Assembly: GCF_019175385.1 (NCBI RefSeq)
Contig: NC_083348.1
Location: 4,727,001-4,791,000 of the forward strand
Reading direction: 5' to 3'
Source of the DNA: Lycium barbarum
Lineage: Eukaryota > Streptophyta > Magnoliopsida > Solanales > Solanaceae
Length of the DNA: 64,000 nt
Shown here piece after piece: positions 21,801 to 36,800 of this stretch (within the stretch, counting starts at the first letter, position 1; each line of letters opens with the position of its first letter). The position numbers and the translations under genes are program-made. The notes beneath the pieces are model-generated. The model ran no database searches and had not been told where the DNA came from. It worked only from the letters and a program-made list of their open reading frames with translations.

Positions 21801-24800
21801 ATCAGATCGATGCCATCTTGATAATTTATCAACAACATAAATAGTGAATTGATGACAAAAATATTGTTTATCCAGCTTTAGTGCTTTTGAACTCTACTTT
21901 ATAATAAGTCTTTCACTTTCACTAACAAGCCTGCTTGTGGCCTCATGAGTCTTTTTAAGATGCATTAATAGTGAATTGATGACAAAAATATTGTTTATCC
22001 AGCTTTAGTGCTTTTGAACTCTACTTTATAATAAGTCTTTCACTTTCACTAACTAGCCTGCTTGTGGCCTCATGAGTCTTTTTAAGATGCATTAATAACC
22101 CATTTCCCTCCTTTATTTTTCTATCTATTTTTTGTTTTTTCCTCCTTAGTACTAAAGTTAACATGGTGAGTTCCTGTACAGTATAGTCCAAACTTATATT
22201 TTTAAAGTCATTTTAAGATCCATGGTTTTGATCCGACTTTCACTTAAAGAGATTGGAGGAAATTGTCTTTTGGGGAGGAATTGTATGATGTTTGAGTGTG
22301 GGTCTTGGTATAGTTTAATATATACTTAATGTATGATGTTTGAGTGTGGGTCTTGGTATAGTTTAATATATACTTAAAGTCTTCTTAACCAAAAAAAAAA
22401 AAAAAAGGAAAGAAAAAAGTGTAGTTCAATGTATATTGGATGGTAACCCTTTACTGCTTCTTTTGTAAAATTATCTTATCAGAACAAAGTGTGGTAGAAG
22501 GAGGGAATATCAAGTTCAGCGTGTTTGCTACCTCTTTTTCACCTTGAATACATTTTTTAGTTAGGCACTGTAAAGAGCGAATTTTCTTGTTGAAATATCT
22601 AGAATGATTTGCAAGCTCAGAAAATTTTAATGACATATAATGGATTAAATATCAAGCTGGAAAAGGGAGGAAAAAAGGCAGTAATTTTACCTTATGAGTT
22701 CTTCTTGTCAAGTGGATAGGAAAAAGCTTGACTTAAAATATTTAGCTCTGTTGATATTCTTTTCTGATGTTGTTTTCCTGATTTTGTGGAACCTATCATG
22801 TCAAACAACTATGCTATAGATTTTACTTTGTTTTTGTTTTTTATTTATAATTTTTTGATTTTCAAATCAGGCTAATAGAACTTCTGTTATTTTTACAGAG
22901 AGAGTAGAGTAGTACAAATCAAACCAACATATTTTTTTCTATCCGTTAAAAAAATATTCTTGTGCATGAATTTGGTTATGTAGTCCAAACTGACCCAATC
23001 TCTTAGATAGAGTGACTTGGTTTGAGCCCAGATGGACCTTTCAATAAATTTATTGCTAGGCTAACCTGCTCAAACATTGGGGGGTGGGGGGTTAGGCTTA
23101 TATGGGCTAAAACCGTCCATCTAGAATAATGTTTGTAACTTCAATGATGGAAGACATCTTTGATAAGGATATCTTGAATGCATCTTTATTGGGGCTCTTA
23201 GAGGAAGATTGCTTTTATTATTCTGGCTCAGTTTTCTTAGAGAATTAATCATTTTCACCGACTGTCTTTTACTTCCAGATGGATATAGGCTTGATGTCAA
23301 ATGCTAAAGGCAATTGGTTAGATGATAGCGAACAAAGCTCTCCTTTTTTGTTCCTTTTACTTTTCCCTTTCCCTTTGTAGTGGGAGTGCTGTTCACTCTT
23401 GTCAAAATGCTAATACAGGAAAATCGTGGACTCTCAATTCTGAATCTAGAGTATAGTTAGAAAGATCAAATTTTAGTTGGAAATACGAGAAACTATCTGT
23501 CACTTCTCTAAAGCCATCATTGGACATTGATTCATGAGGAATTGCTATTGTAATGTCCATTTTGAAAAGAAGGTGCTCTAGCAATTGGAGTTCCAAAATT
23601 TGCGACTCCAATGCTACTACTCAAGTCTATGCTCTAATACTTAAGGGAAAAATAGCAAAATAAAGAACGCATAGCTAAAGAACCAACATCAAAACCTTAT
23701 ATATTTGTTCTTTTTCTCTCTTGAGAATTGAATCAAGATGTAAAGTTTGTCTATGTACTACTATCTGTTCTAATACTGTAGTTTTGTCAAAGTAATGTGA
23801 AGGAAGGCAATTCACTATCTTGATTTTGTGAATTATTTGTTATTAGAGATGAAAACATCTTTTTGTTTTTTATTCTTTTACACCGATCCTATAAAGGTAG
23901 CATATTATTAATACAGATTAAATTAGTTTTATCCCAACCCTATGTTATTTGTATGTTTTTGTTTCTATTTCAATTTTAGAGCATGCAATGTTTGCATTTT
24001 AGGTAACTACAATAGCTTGAACTGACAGGATATTATCAAGAAATGTTCTATCAGCAGCTTAAAGAACTCTTCTCTACAGATAACATCCACCACAGTTGTG
24101 AGATCTCTACTTAAGGGATTGAACAAAACTGCTGAATCCTCAGAGATCTGAAACAGTGACTACTAGGAAAATCTACGGTCAAAATCTACATTGACCATTG
24201 ATCAGTAAAAATGGAAACTTTCAGCTACAGAAATACAGTTCAAGTTCTAAATCTAAGAAGTGTATTGTCAGCGATAGCAAACCTGGAATATAACGAATTG
24301 AGTGGTCTCTATATCTATACTCCTGTTCCCTATAGCAACATACTAGTGTACCTCCATCTAAAACCTAAGCTGACTAAAAAAGGAATAACTCTACAGAGAT
24401 TCCTATTTGATCCTACATCTGGGATTAAGATTTAGGTCTCATATTTGGATGGAGGAGTGCTCCTTTGTCGGGTTGAACAGAAAAGGAAAATTTGATTTAA
24501 AAGGAGTATACGCATTTTTTTTTCCTGAAAGCTTTCTGATGGGGTTTGTAACTGCATAAACCATTAGATAATCTTAGTAGAATGATGGCTTCTGTTTAAA
24601 GAAAACAGAGTGCATGAAGTTTTTGATGTAGCCCAGTTCATATAATTGGCCAATTTAGTAGTGAAGCATTAATAACTACCAGATTTAGTCTTTGCTTTAT
24701 CCTTTAACTTTGTCCATTAGGTGAGCCAATGCATTTTCTGTTATTATTTCAAGCTCTGTTATGTATGGGAGTACTATTTGATATTAGTTGTTCTATTTCA

Positions 24801-27800
24801 TGCTTGATGGCGATGCAGTTCACTCTCAGTATTTGCATTGCACCCATTATACCTAAGGGTAGAGGCAATTTCAGAAAGCATTCCAGAGGATATCAAGGTG
24901 TTATTTTAGTCTTAATTATTTTGGATCAGCTTAACAGTGAAAATGCCATTTTTATGCCTTAAACTTGAGTGACTATTTCTCTACTCCTTCACAGCAAGAG
25001 ATCAGGGAGGCAAGAATTCAGTTGGATAAAAAGGTATTCACAATTTATTTTGTTTTTGAATCTGCTTTTCACAGTTTGTGGGAGACAATCGCATTCCAGG
25101 AAAGCAAGTTCATCTTAATTGCAGCAACTATAGCTCTTTGTATGCAACCAATTCCCGTCAGATCTCCTAGCTATGAAGTTTTTCTTACAGCATAATTGAT
25201 CTCTAAAACCTCCTAGACCGTTTCAGGTGCCATACTAGTATTGATGTGACTGTGTTACATCGCCACTACCAATCTACGGCCATGACTACAGCATGCAATC
25301 CTTTCTTTAAAGCCTATCATGTGTAAATTTGTAGAGCATCCTCTTTAGGTCAAACAGTTCCATGATGAAGGACATAGTATCCATAAATCTGATAATTTCC
25401 TTGTCTTTTTGCCTGGCTTATGATTATTGCAGGATGTAGATTATGAGGCCTCCTTGGCTACAAAACTTTCTATTGCGAAGAAAATTTTCGTTCGTGAGAA
25501 GGAGACCGTACTAAATTCAAAGTCATTCCAGGAGTTCTTTTCTGAAAATCAGGTCTTTAAGGATTTAATTTAATGGCATTTGGGATTCAAAAACTAAAAC
25601 TTAAAGAAAACAACCTTGAGTGAGATCTTTTCCATGTAAATTTTAGCTTGTAGGCATTATACAGTTAATATGTGAACCTTCCCCCCCCCCCCCCCCCCCC
25701 CCCTCCCCCTCTCTCCCCCTCTCTGCAAATTGACTGGAATATGACGATCTTAATTATGCTTTTGCATCGGTCCTTTATTGTCAAGTGCAGGAATGGTTGA
25801 AACCGTATGCTGCTTTCTGTTTTCTGCGGGACTTCTTTGAAACATCTGAGCGCAGCCAATGGGGCCGCTTTTCGGAATTTTCAAAAGAGAAGGTAACACC
25901 GCTTCAGTTCAAGCATAGGGCAATTAACTTCTGGTAGCCTCATAATCCCCCTGTTACTTTCGTACTTACAATGTATTTCCTGTTTCTGCAGCTTGAGAAA
26001 CTCGTCTCAAAAGAAAGCTTGCATTACGAAGTTGTTTGTTTTCATTACTACATCCAGTTCCATTTACATCTACAAGTAAACACAAGCTTTATGTATTCTG
26101 TATTCCTCTGTGAATTTTTATCTTTGTTGTATAAGAAAAGCTGCTATTATACATTTGGGCTTTCCATATCAGTTATCAGAAGCTGCGGAATATGCGCGAA
26201 AGAAAGGTGTAGTGCTGAAAGGTGACTTGCCCATTGGTGTTGATAGGAATAGTGTCGATACCTGGGTCTACCCAAATTTGTTTCGCATGAACACCTCAAC
26301 TGGGGCACCGCCTGACTATTTTGATAAAAATGGCCAGAATTGGGGATTCCCCACTTATAATTGGGAAGAAATGTCAAAAGATAACTATGGGTGGTGGCGT
26401 GCTCGTCTAACACAGGTACCTAAAACTTACTACTCAATTCCGTTCTTTTCCTTTTCAACGCTGGACGCTGGTACTTAATTAGGTGCTCATTTCAAACTGT
26501 ATCAATGCTGTCATTTTACAGATGGGGAAGTACTTTACAGCTTATAGGATTGATCACGTATTGGGGTTCTTCAGAATATGGGAGCTCCCAGCACATGCAA
26601 TGACTGGCCTTTGTGGAAAATTTCGACCTTCTATTCCTATTAGTCAGGTATCTAATACTTTATTTGTGCGGTTACTGCTGTCTACAATCTTTAAAGAGAT
26701 CTTGTATTAAATGCACTAACTAAATTCTTTGCAGGAAGAACTCGAGTCAGAAGGATTATGGGACTTCAACCGTCTGACCCAGCCATATATTGGAAAAGAG
26801 CTTTTACAGGTACTGAATTTCTGTAGAATTTGAGAAAGAAGAAAAGACTTCTTTGTATTTCGGTATGCCTTATACATCCCATGAGACGAGGTATTTATTC
26901 AAGTGAATCCTAACTGATTAAGGAAAGATAATCAATTACAATAATTAGGAAATATTCTACTCGTATAAATTGCATTAGGAAAAGGAGAATTAAAGTCTCG
27001 TAAAATCATACTATTTAATAACACAATCAGCACTGCCCTCAAGTTGGAGGAAAGATATGCACATGCCCAACTTGCAAATGAAGTATGAAAAGTCCTTATG
27101 TTGAGGTGCCACTAGTAACTTTCTCTTTGATGAAGTGCCGATTTCAATATGTTTTGTTCGGTCATGTTGAACAGGATTCTGAGCTATATTGATTGCATCT
27201 TTGTTGTCGCAGTACATCGAAAGTTTCCCTTTTTTGGAAAATCTCAATTCTTCGAGTAACTTTTGTAGCCAAAGTAAACTCAAGGTACCACTAGTAACTT
27301 TCTCTTTGATGAAGTGCCGGTTTTGATATGTTTTGTTCGGTCATGTTGAACAGGATTCTGAGCTATATTGATTGCATCTTTGTTGACGCAGTACATCGAA
27401 AGTTTCCCTTTTTTAGAAAATCTCAATTCTTCCAGTAACTTTTGTAGCCAAAGAAGCTCACTTGCTTCCACATTTGATCTTGCAACTACTTTGCTTCTTA
27501 TTTCTCAAAATAACTAGGCTCCCTCCTACGAGTGTACAATAACCGGATGTAGATCTTCTGTCATCTAAAGATCCAGCCTAATCCACGTCTGTACAGGCTA
27601 TGTCTGGTCTAGTGTGAGAGAAATAAATGAATGTTCTCACCAACCTCCGATATCTTTTTTTTCTTTCGAAAACTGGTAAATTGTATTCCTCAGCATTAAG
27701 GATATGTTGGAGACCTCCAAAAAGTTATCCACAAGGAGCAGTAAGATAAAAAATATTTACATGCTTCCTAAAAAGTCTGCCAACTGTTCTGCTCCCTCTA

Positions 27801-30800
27801 CATTTGCTTCTTTACACCAAAAATGAAAATTTGCAATACAGTTCCACTTAATTTTCTGCAGAGTATTAAATTTATCCTCAAAACACCTCCCATTCCTCTC
27901 CTTCCAAATTGTCCACCCGATGCATGATGGATCTGCTCTCCACCATTTCTTTTGAGATTTGCTTCCTCCTCTTCTAATCCAGCAACTTAGTAAATCAGCT
28001 GTGTGTTCTGGCATGGTCCAACTGTTTCCAGTGAGGCTGAAGAACAGTGACCAAAGATGGGCTGTTACTCTACAGTGCAAAAACAAATGACTGTTTGTTT
28101 CTGCAGTCTCATTGCAGAAATAGCATCTAGAGACCAATTGCATTCCCCTCTTCTGTAAGACTTCATGGGTGAGACAGGCTTTTCTGGTCACAAGCCAAGT
28201 GAAGCACTTGATTTTGGATGGTACCAAACTTTTCCACACCTTTGTCCATGGACCTGTTCTTCCTCCTGGTTGCTCCAGCACTTCCAACTTGTGTATTCTT
28301 CTGACTGAGAAACTCCCTTCACTGTGATGTTTCCAGTTGATTACATCTGGAGTTGGAGAAGTCCCTCTAAACTTATCAACTTCCTTCAAGAGCTCAGCCA
28401 CCCTGCCAATTTCCCAATCATTCAAATGTCTTCTGAAACAAATATTCCACCCTTGTGGAGTCCAGGACTCTGCCACAGTAGTATCAGGGATGCTGCAAAT
28501 GGTAAATAGATCAGGAAAAGTGTTCATCAAAGGAGCTTGCCCAATCCAGACTTCCTTCCAAAATAGTACCTTAGTGCCATCACCCACCTTACAAACTATA
28601 TGTTCATTTAGACTTGGCCACAACTTTCTTATAGTCCTCCAAACGGAAACACTATAAGTACTGACCACCTCATTAGTGCACCACTGATTTGTCTGACCAT
28701 ACTTATTTCTGATTACATCCTTCCACAAAGCTTGATCTTCATTCACATATCTCCATAACCACTTCATCAATAGGCTATTATTGTGAAGTTTCAGATTTCT
28801 AACACCAAGACTCCCTACTTGCTTATCAAGCTGGACCTCATCCCAATTCACCAAATGAATACCCTTACTCTCCCTATTTCCATTCCAAAGAAAGTCCCTT
28901 CTGAGCTTATCTAGTTTGTCCACCACCCCCGCTGGAATAGGGAACAAAGACATCACATAAGTGGGTAATGAATCTAACACTGCATTTATCAAGGTCAGTC
29001 TACCTCCAAGGGAAAGGTATTGAGACTTGCATTTTGAGAGCTTTCCGATATCTTTTTTTTGAAACTGGTAACTTTGTATTCCTCAGCATTAAGGGTATGC
29101 TGGCCACCTCCAAAAATTTACACTTTACTGAAAGAGAATGAGCTGATTGCATTCTGAGGGCCAAGAAGTTTATATGCAACCTTAACTGAAAATTCCCCCT
29201 TCCTCCTATTCCCCCATTTTTGGTCTGGCACCAGGTTGTTGATTGTGGCATTATGAAGTGCTGCTAAAAGGTTGATCAGTTCTTCCATCTCCCAGTCTTG
29301 AATGTTCCTTCTTAGGTTGAGGTTCCATGTGTTTCCATCTCTGTGTTGGTGAATTGTAGCATCTGGTTCATTGGCTATCTAAAAAATGTTTCCTTCCAAA
29401 TGCTCCACCAGATGCAGGCAGGAACTGTTTTCCACCAAATCTTCTGACTCTTGCTCCCTCCCCTTCTTATCCAACAGCTTAGAAGGTCTGCAGTGTGTTC
29501 AGGCATAGTCCTGTTCACCTTAGCCAAGTTAATGAACAATGCCCAACCTCCGATATCTCTCCTTATCAATTGACCTTCCAGCCCCTATTTGTAACTTGTG
29601 ATTGCTTTTCGTAGGTCCTATTCTGCTAGTTTGCAACATGCCACATCAGTTTCTCTCAAGAGATCTAGAATATACTTCCAGTGTGAAATAAAGATTCTCT
29701 CTTTGATCTAGCAACTCCCAAGAAATAATGCAACTTTTGTAAATCTTTGATCTCAAATTCTCGTGTTAACAACTTCTTTAATCGGATCATCTCCTATCAT
29801 TACAATGTCATCAACATAAACGCTGAGAAGAGTGAGTTTATCCTTTTGATGTCTTATGAAGAGGGTGTGATCGACATTGCTTTGTTGGTGACCGAAAGAG
29901 ATCATCGCTTTGGAGAATCTATCAAAACGATTCCTAGGGGATTGCTTCAATCCGTAGTAGGCTTTTTCAGTCTGCACACTTTTCCCCGACTTTGTTCAGT
30001 ATCAAATCTGGGAAGGATCTCCATATACACATCTTCTTCTAAGTCTCCATGAAGAAATACATTCTTACATCCAACTGTTGTAAGTGTCTATCAAGATTAG
30101 TCGTAGATAACAAAAGAATTCTGGTAGTGTTCATCTTTGCAACTGGGACAGGTGTTTCCTGATAATCAACTCCATAAGTTTGAGTGGATCTCTTAGCCAT
30201 CAATCTTTCTTTAAAATTTTCAATTGAGCCATATCTATATTCTATAGTGAAGATCCATTTGCAACCAACTAACTTTTTGTCTGGTGGTGAAGCGACTAGT
30301 TTCCAAGTCTAACCTTAACATGGCGTTCATTTCTTCAATTATAACTTGCTTCCATTTAGGATCTGCAAAAACTTCCCTCCAATTTTGGGGATAGACACAA
30401 AAAATATAGACAAGACAAAGGCTCTGTAGGAGGGAGACAGGGAATTATAGGAGACAAAATTAGATAAAGGATGTTTGGTACAAGATCTGACTCCTTTTCT
30501 ATGAGCAATAGTCAAACTGGAGAAGATTCAGCTTCGGCAGATTGTATAATGGCTTCTTCTGCTTTATTTCTCCTTCAGTAAGTTATCAAATCAGGTCTAC
30601 CAAACGCCCACCAGCCTTCCCCTAATGCTTTCTCCAAATTCACTTTCCTCCGCGGTAGTGGTTTCAATGATGGAACTAGGGAGAATCATCTCTTCCTCCT
30701 TATTTGTCACCCCTTGAAAAGCTGATGGTGTAATGCTGAAATAGGGTTCAGAATATTGAAGGTAACATTCATGTTGACAAAAGATCTCCTGGAGGGAGGA

Positions 30801-33800
30801 TAATAGCATTTGCACCCTATGTGTGGGAGAATACCCAATGAATACACACTTAAGGGCTCTATAATCAATTTTCCCAGAATTCCTAGTGTGAACAAAACAG
30901 ATACCCAAACGCCTTCGGAGGAACAGTTTATTTATTCTCATCCTTTAAAGTCTCTAGAGGACTCTGAAAATTGAGGGTTCTATGTGCATTCTATTTATAA
31001 GATGGGCATCAACTAGAATGACATAGTTTTTCTCTTATCTAAAAAACATCCCTCCAGTAGGTTTTTGCTAGATTCATAGTAAAAATAAGAGACCATGCCA
31101 CTTCTAACAAATGCCTAATTGTCCTTTGAACAACCCCATTTTTGCGCACTAGTGTAGGGACAACTAATTTGATGGATTATCCCATTAAACTCCAGATATG
31201 CACCCTTTTAACCATGTATTCTGTGCCATTGTCACTTCGCAAGATTTTAATATTAGCCTCGAATTGGGTACAAATCATATTATGAAATGACTGAAAGCAA
31301 GAGAAAACCTCATGTTTGGCCTTTAATTGATACACCCAAGTCATCCTAGTGCAAAAATCAATAAAGGTAAAAAAACCATCAATTTTTCAGGCAAATAAAC
31401 AGTTTGAGTACGACTCCATACATCAAAATGAATCATCGTAAAAGGAGTAGTATTTTTATTATCACCCAAAGGTAAGAGGTTTATAGTATGCTTGGCATAT
31501 TCACAAGCATCAGAAAACAGAGAGTCAAACTCATTTCTGGAAAACAAACTAGGATATAACTTCTGTAAAACCAAAAAGGATGGTTCCCCAACCGCTTACA
31601 CCACTGGATTTTTTCTTGGTTGACATCCTTGTTTCCTCTAAATAAATGCTTGTCAAATTGTTGTGTGTGTGGGGGGGGGGGGGGGGGGGGGAGAAAATCT
31701 AAAAAAAAATGCTTGGCCAGAGTCTTATGTCCCCCCAAACATGTATAAGTCATCATGCAATTTACCACTATCAATCCTATTCCTTGTTTTAAGATCCTGA
31801 AAAACACAATGATCACTGATCAGGGAAGAACTCGATACCACAGCTTAGTTCTTTTTTTGAAATTGATACCACAGCTTAGTTCTTTGGTGTTGGAGCTTAC
31901 AGATAATAGGTTAACAGGCACTCAGAGATATGAGGAATGGATTATAATGTAATATCAAGTGTACAAACACAGAATCTGTTCCAGAGATGGGGGTTAGAGA
32001 GCCATTGGCTAGTCTTATATGATTCCTTTTGAGACTACGAGAGTAGTTTTGTAAGCCTTTAGAGGAGCCTGTATGTGTCTATTCGCGCCAAAATCAACAA
32101 TCCAAGAATTAAGTTGAGCAGTAAAGGCAATAGCTGGTTGCACATAATTGGATGTGGAAACAGAAAGTGAGTCAAGTTTGGTCAGGAGTTGGTGATGATG
32201 CGGAAATTCAGCCGAAGGCAGTTTCTCTCGAGGTCGTTTCCCTAGATCTCCCCACATTTTCCAGAATATTGGTCAGACCCCTTAATTAATGGACCTCAAT
32301 GCTTTTCCCCACGACCTCTTGTTGGCTGCCATGTAGCTTCCAACATGTTTCCTTTGTATGCCTTGGCTTTCCATAATAATGATAGATCAACTGATCTTTA
32401 TCATAAAGGATCGCCTTTGCTTGTTCATAAGAGACCGTTAACCTAGACTTCTCTTGGAGCCTGAAACAGCATAACACCTCGACGGTTCTCTTCCTGTTGA
32501 ACATAGGAGGAATATGCATCCTTACGAGAAGGAAAAGGATATTTGCCAAGAACTTGAACCCTTGCTAGATCATACTCTTGGTTTAAACTGGCCAGAAAAT
32601 CATAGACCGTTTCCTTTTCAACCAATTATTGAAAGAGAACTGCATCATCAGTACACTTCACTTGGAGATCCTGGTAATAGTGAATCTCAGGCCATAACCC
32701 ACTTAACTTGGAATAATAATAAGTGATAGTTAACTCACCTTGCTTAGTGACATGAATTTTATTTCGAATCTCGAAGATCTGGGCATTCTTACCCTTGCGA
32801 GAGTACGTGTGCTTAGTTAAATTCCTGACAATGTCAGCAGTATCAAGCAATAAATATTACTTAGAGACTCGGGGATGCATAATATTCAATAACTATGTCA
32901 TAACAAGGGAATTATCAGTATCCCATTTACCATTGTTTGCATCAATCAAGGCAGGTGCTTTCTTTCCTCCAGAAATATAGCCAAGCAGTTTTCTAGTTTT
33001 AAGAAAAAAAGAAAAAAGATCTTGACAATGCAAGCTACGTACCAGTCCATCCAATTTCACAGTACTGATTTCTGAAACAGAGTTATTATCTACCGCCTAC
33101 CGCCTTTATGTACCCCATATTATAAATAGGATTTCACATCAGAAAATAGACTTTCTGAGAACTTAGAAAGAAGTTATCTTCAAATCAGCCCCTCAGAGAA
33201 GAAGAAAACAAAACTGGAAAAAAGTTGCTGAACAGATCTGTCTCACCGGAAAACCAAGTATGCCTCGTTACCCTGGTTCTGGTTATCGAAAAAATCTATA
33301 ACTTGGTGGGTAGGCTCGGAATAGGCATGCAAATCCAACGCAGAAAGTATCTCGCTCCAAAGGTCGGCGAAAATTGGTACACACACCAGGCAGTGAGCCC
33401 TATGCGTTGCCGGAGTCGGGGCTGTTGGTGGCACGTGACGTTGTGTGTCTCACTTTTTCTAGGAGCTGCTCAGTTGGATTTTGTCGTCATTGCCTGAGGA
33501 AGCCTTTGGTGATCTCAGGTTTTTCACACCACCGATGAGAAAAGATTGATGGGTACAACCACCGTGAGGGAGAAAAAAAAATCAACCTCTTGAAAATATA
33601 AGAAGCCTAGTGCTGCTGATAGTGCTCTGAGGGAGAACACTTGCATCAGAATGGCAACAATGGCTCTAATACAAGTAGAATTTGACAAAGGAGAAAAGAA
33701 TTCTTTGTATTTCAGTATGTCTTTACATCACATGAGAAGTAGTAACTCCTAACTGATTAAGGAAAGGCAATCAATTACAATAAAAGAAAATATTCTATTT

Positions 33801-36800
33801 CCCACGCTAGGAAAAGGAAAACTAAAGTCTCCTAAAATCATACTAATTAATTAACACAATCAACAATTTCATTACATTCTGTGATATCGTAATGTTACAG
33901 AATCCTGCATTGCTTCTGGTCCTTGTAATATGTGTTTGGTATGTTTGATTTTGACCTTTCCCTGCTTAATTTACAGGAAAAATTTGGAGCTTCTTGGACA
34001 ATAGTAGCCTCTGCTTTTTTGAATGAATATCAGAAGGGCTTTTACGAGGTGAATGTCCTTTTCGAGATGACGTATTGCTGAAATATCTTTATCTGCTGCT
34101 TTATTTTTAATTCCGTTTGAAGTCTGTTTCAAACTACTTCTAAGTAGTTCAAAAGAAACATTTGAAATCCTGAAATGGTAGGTCAAACGGAACATTTCAA
34201 TCCTGTATGTGGTTGCCGTCTCTTTCTGTTTCTGCTTTCTCTCTCCTTCCCTCTCTCCCCCTCTCTCGGTCCTTTGGTGGTGTAGGGAGAAGGGCAGGCA
34301 GGTGCTGTAGCTAGAGAAAGTGTTACTAGTGCAACCTGAAATCCTGATCTTCTCCTCTGTAAGGGAGCCGTACTCTTCCGAGCCCTGTACAGTGCAAGCA
34401 ATTATGATAGTAGTATCAATATGCTATTAGTAGAAGATACATGTGCTCACCAAGCTCGGTAAGCTAAAAAAGCTCTTAAAGTTCCCCTTATGTCATTATG
34501 CACTGTTCCTGTGCCATAGTAGTTTAAGGTGTCAATATCTTTGCGGGGCCGGGATGATGCCAGCTTTGCCACTATAAAGTATGGTTGACTTATGGTATCA
34601 GATGTTAGGTGGATTTCCATCGAAAGATTGATGGAAAAATTAATTGTGGGTTATTTGGGAATCCTGTATCAAGTTTCTGGAAATCACGAGTTTATGCAAT
34701 TTCAACCTTTCAATTGCAAAAACTGAAAAAAGGAGGTGCGGTTTGCAGTTTCTCTTGTTGTTGGAGCCCCTTTTTGCCCGAAGTCCTTATTTGGTCCCTC
34801 GTAATAAGTACCTGTTTAGTAGCTAATATACAAAATAGGATGGGTTTAGGATCAAGAGACACTGGAAAGGTATAGCAATATGTGGTTTGCAGTTTGAAAA
34901 CTGTTTTTGTGCTGCAGATTAATATTACCTATATTTCAAAAAGAGACATGGGTACCTATAGGGTATTAAGTAGGAGTGTGGCTTGGGATTTCTTGTGAGG
35001 TATCTGTCCATTGCCTGGTTAGTGAGAGCTGTCTCTTGATTTATTGATACAAGATTGCTTTCAGTTTATGCACAATAATCTCAGTTCTAGCTTTAAAGAA
35101 TAAATATCCAGCTACCTTGTCGAAAGCACAAAAATTTATTTGCTTCTACAAAGTGCTTATTTCTGCAGTTCTCTTTGTTGCATCATTTACCTATATCTTT
35201 ACGTCATCGTCATAGTGGCATCTCAGCTACGGGGATGGAGTGTTCTTTCATCAAGGTTTCTTTGCGCATATTTCCAAGTGAATATATTCCACTTTTTTCA
35301 ATGTAGTTCAAGGAGGAATGCAATACTGAGAAGAAAATTGTGTCTGCGCTGAAGTCATTCTTGGAAACATCCATATTGGTAGAGAGTGAAGAGAACCTAC
35401 GGCGAAAACTCTTTGATCTTTTGCAGGTATAGTATATATTGGCATTGATGTCCAGAAGTCTAATTTTGTCTATTCTTCTCCAATTTAAAAATTTATGCTT
35501 TTTCTGCATTGATGAATGATGCTTATTCTACTACACATGCTTGTCTGTTATATTAATCCTCCCATTTTTATCACAGAATGTAGCACTTATTAAGGATCCG
35601 GAAGAGCCGAGAAAATTTTATCCTCGCTTCAATATTGAAGACACTACAAGCTTCAAGGATTTGGATCCGCGCAGGTACCTCACACATTTTTCTAGTTTAC
35701 ACTATCTGATATCAGATTGATAAACTGGTTTTAGCCTCTATTTCTTAAGGGAGTTATACTAATTTTTTCTAGTTTCTTATGATCTGTTTTTCCGGTGCAG
35801 TCAAAATGTCCTAAAAAGATTATACCATGATTACTACTTCTGCCGACAAGAAGGCCTTTGGCGTCAAAATGCTTTGAAGACTCTGCCTGTTCTTTTGGAC
35901 TCATCAGATATGCTCGCTTGTGGGGAAGATCTAGGCCTAATTCCCTCCTGTGTTCATCCTGTATGCTACTCAGTACCAACATTCCTCGGGAGTCGTATTT
36001 CTTTGTTACAACACTTCCTGCATCTTAATGTACGATTGAGTTAGGACCACTTTGATGCAGGTGATGCAAGAATTGGGCTTAGTAGGCCTACGCATTCAAC
36101 GCATGCCAAGTGAACCTGGTCTAGAATTTGGTATTCCTTCTCAATACGGCTACATGACGGTAAAATTCTCCGAGATTTCTGCTACTGCATCCCAACTTAT
36201 TTGAATGGAAGATGGTCTTGCTTAGAGCAACTTCTAAGATAATCTACTGTACAAATCTTATCCAGTGAAATGTAAAACATAGTTAACCTAATTGACAAAT
36301 TTTATCAAACCATGACGAAACCACAAAAAGGCTGAACAAATTTTAGGATGCTACTCTTAAGTTCTCAAATTGAATGCTGAGCATTTTCTTCATGTGATTA
36401 TACATCGAGTTACAGTAAAATTTGTTCAAGTGCTCCCTCTGGCTGTAAGAAAAAGCACCTGGAGGCGTGACAAAATATGTTTCATTGTTACTCCTGTCAT
36501 CTGTGATTTTACCTTTTAAGTGAATACATACTGACATACCAGAAATCTGATCAAAGTCATTGGAAAGCGGAAACTAGAATGCAAACTCTAATTTTGGTTA
36601 ACATGGAAAAAAAAAACGCATGAACTAATATTTTGTTGCTTTTAATGTTTACTCTTCAGGATATATTGGACAAAAATTGTCAAGACACCTCTGAATATGC
36701 CTTCCTTTTTCTTCGGATATCTTGTAACTGATTTTTAAGGGTGCTTTTGTCAAGTAATAATCCGGTTTTAATGCATATTCGTCCTTGTCGCTTAAAGAGG

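Larger units (their letters stand above)
26822..33865 (-). mobile_element. Ty1/Copia LTR retrotransposon in DPE2 intron 14
   Basis: Left LTR 26822-27032 (TGTAGAATTTG...CAATCAGCA) and right LTR 33674-33865 (starting AAGTAGAATTTG, first T lost, ending AATCAACA) are bracketed by target duplication ATTTC (26817-26821 and 33866-33870). On the minus strand the order is LTR, a primer-binding site next to it (TGTATTAGAGCCA at about 33660-33672, like the initiator-Met type TGGTATCAGAGC), gag, protease, integrase, RT, RNase H, polypurine tract, LTR. That order defines Copia. All frames are broken and a LINE pair is inserted in the RT/RNase H part. About 7.0 kb including nested insertions. Confidence 0.9.

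Noticed and set aside
25665..25859. Gly-rich minus-strand frame
   Set aside because: It is the reverse of a poly-C run plus DPE2 exon 10.
34183..34401. Minus-strand frame in DPE2 intron 15
   Set aside because: Low-complexity CT-rich sequence with no domain match. It is treated as intronic.
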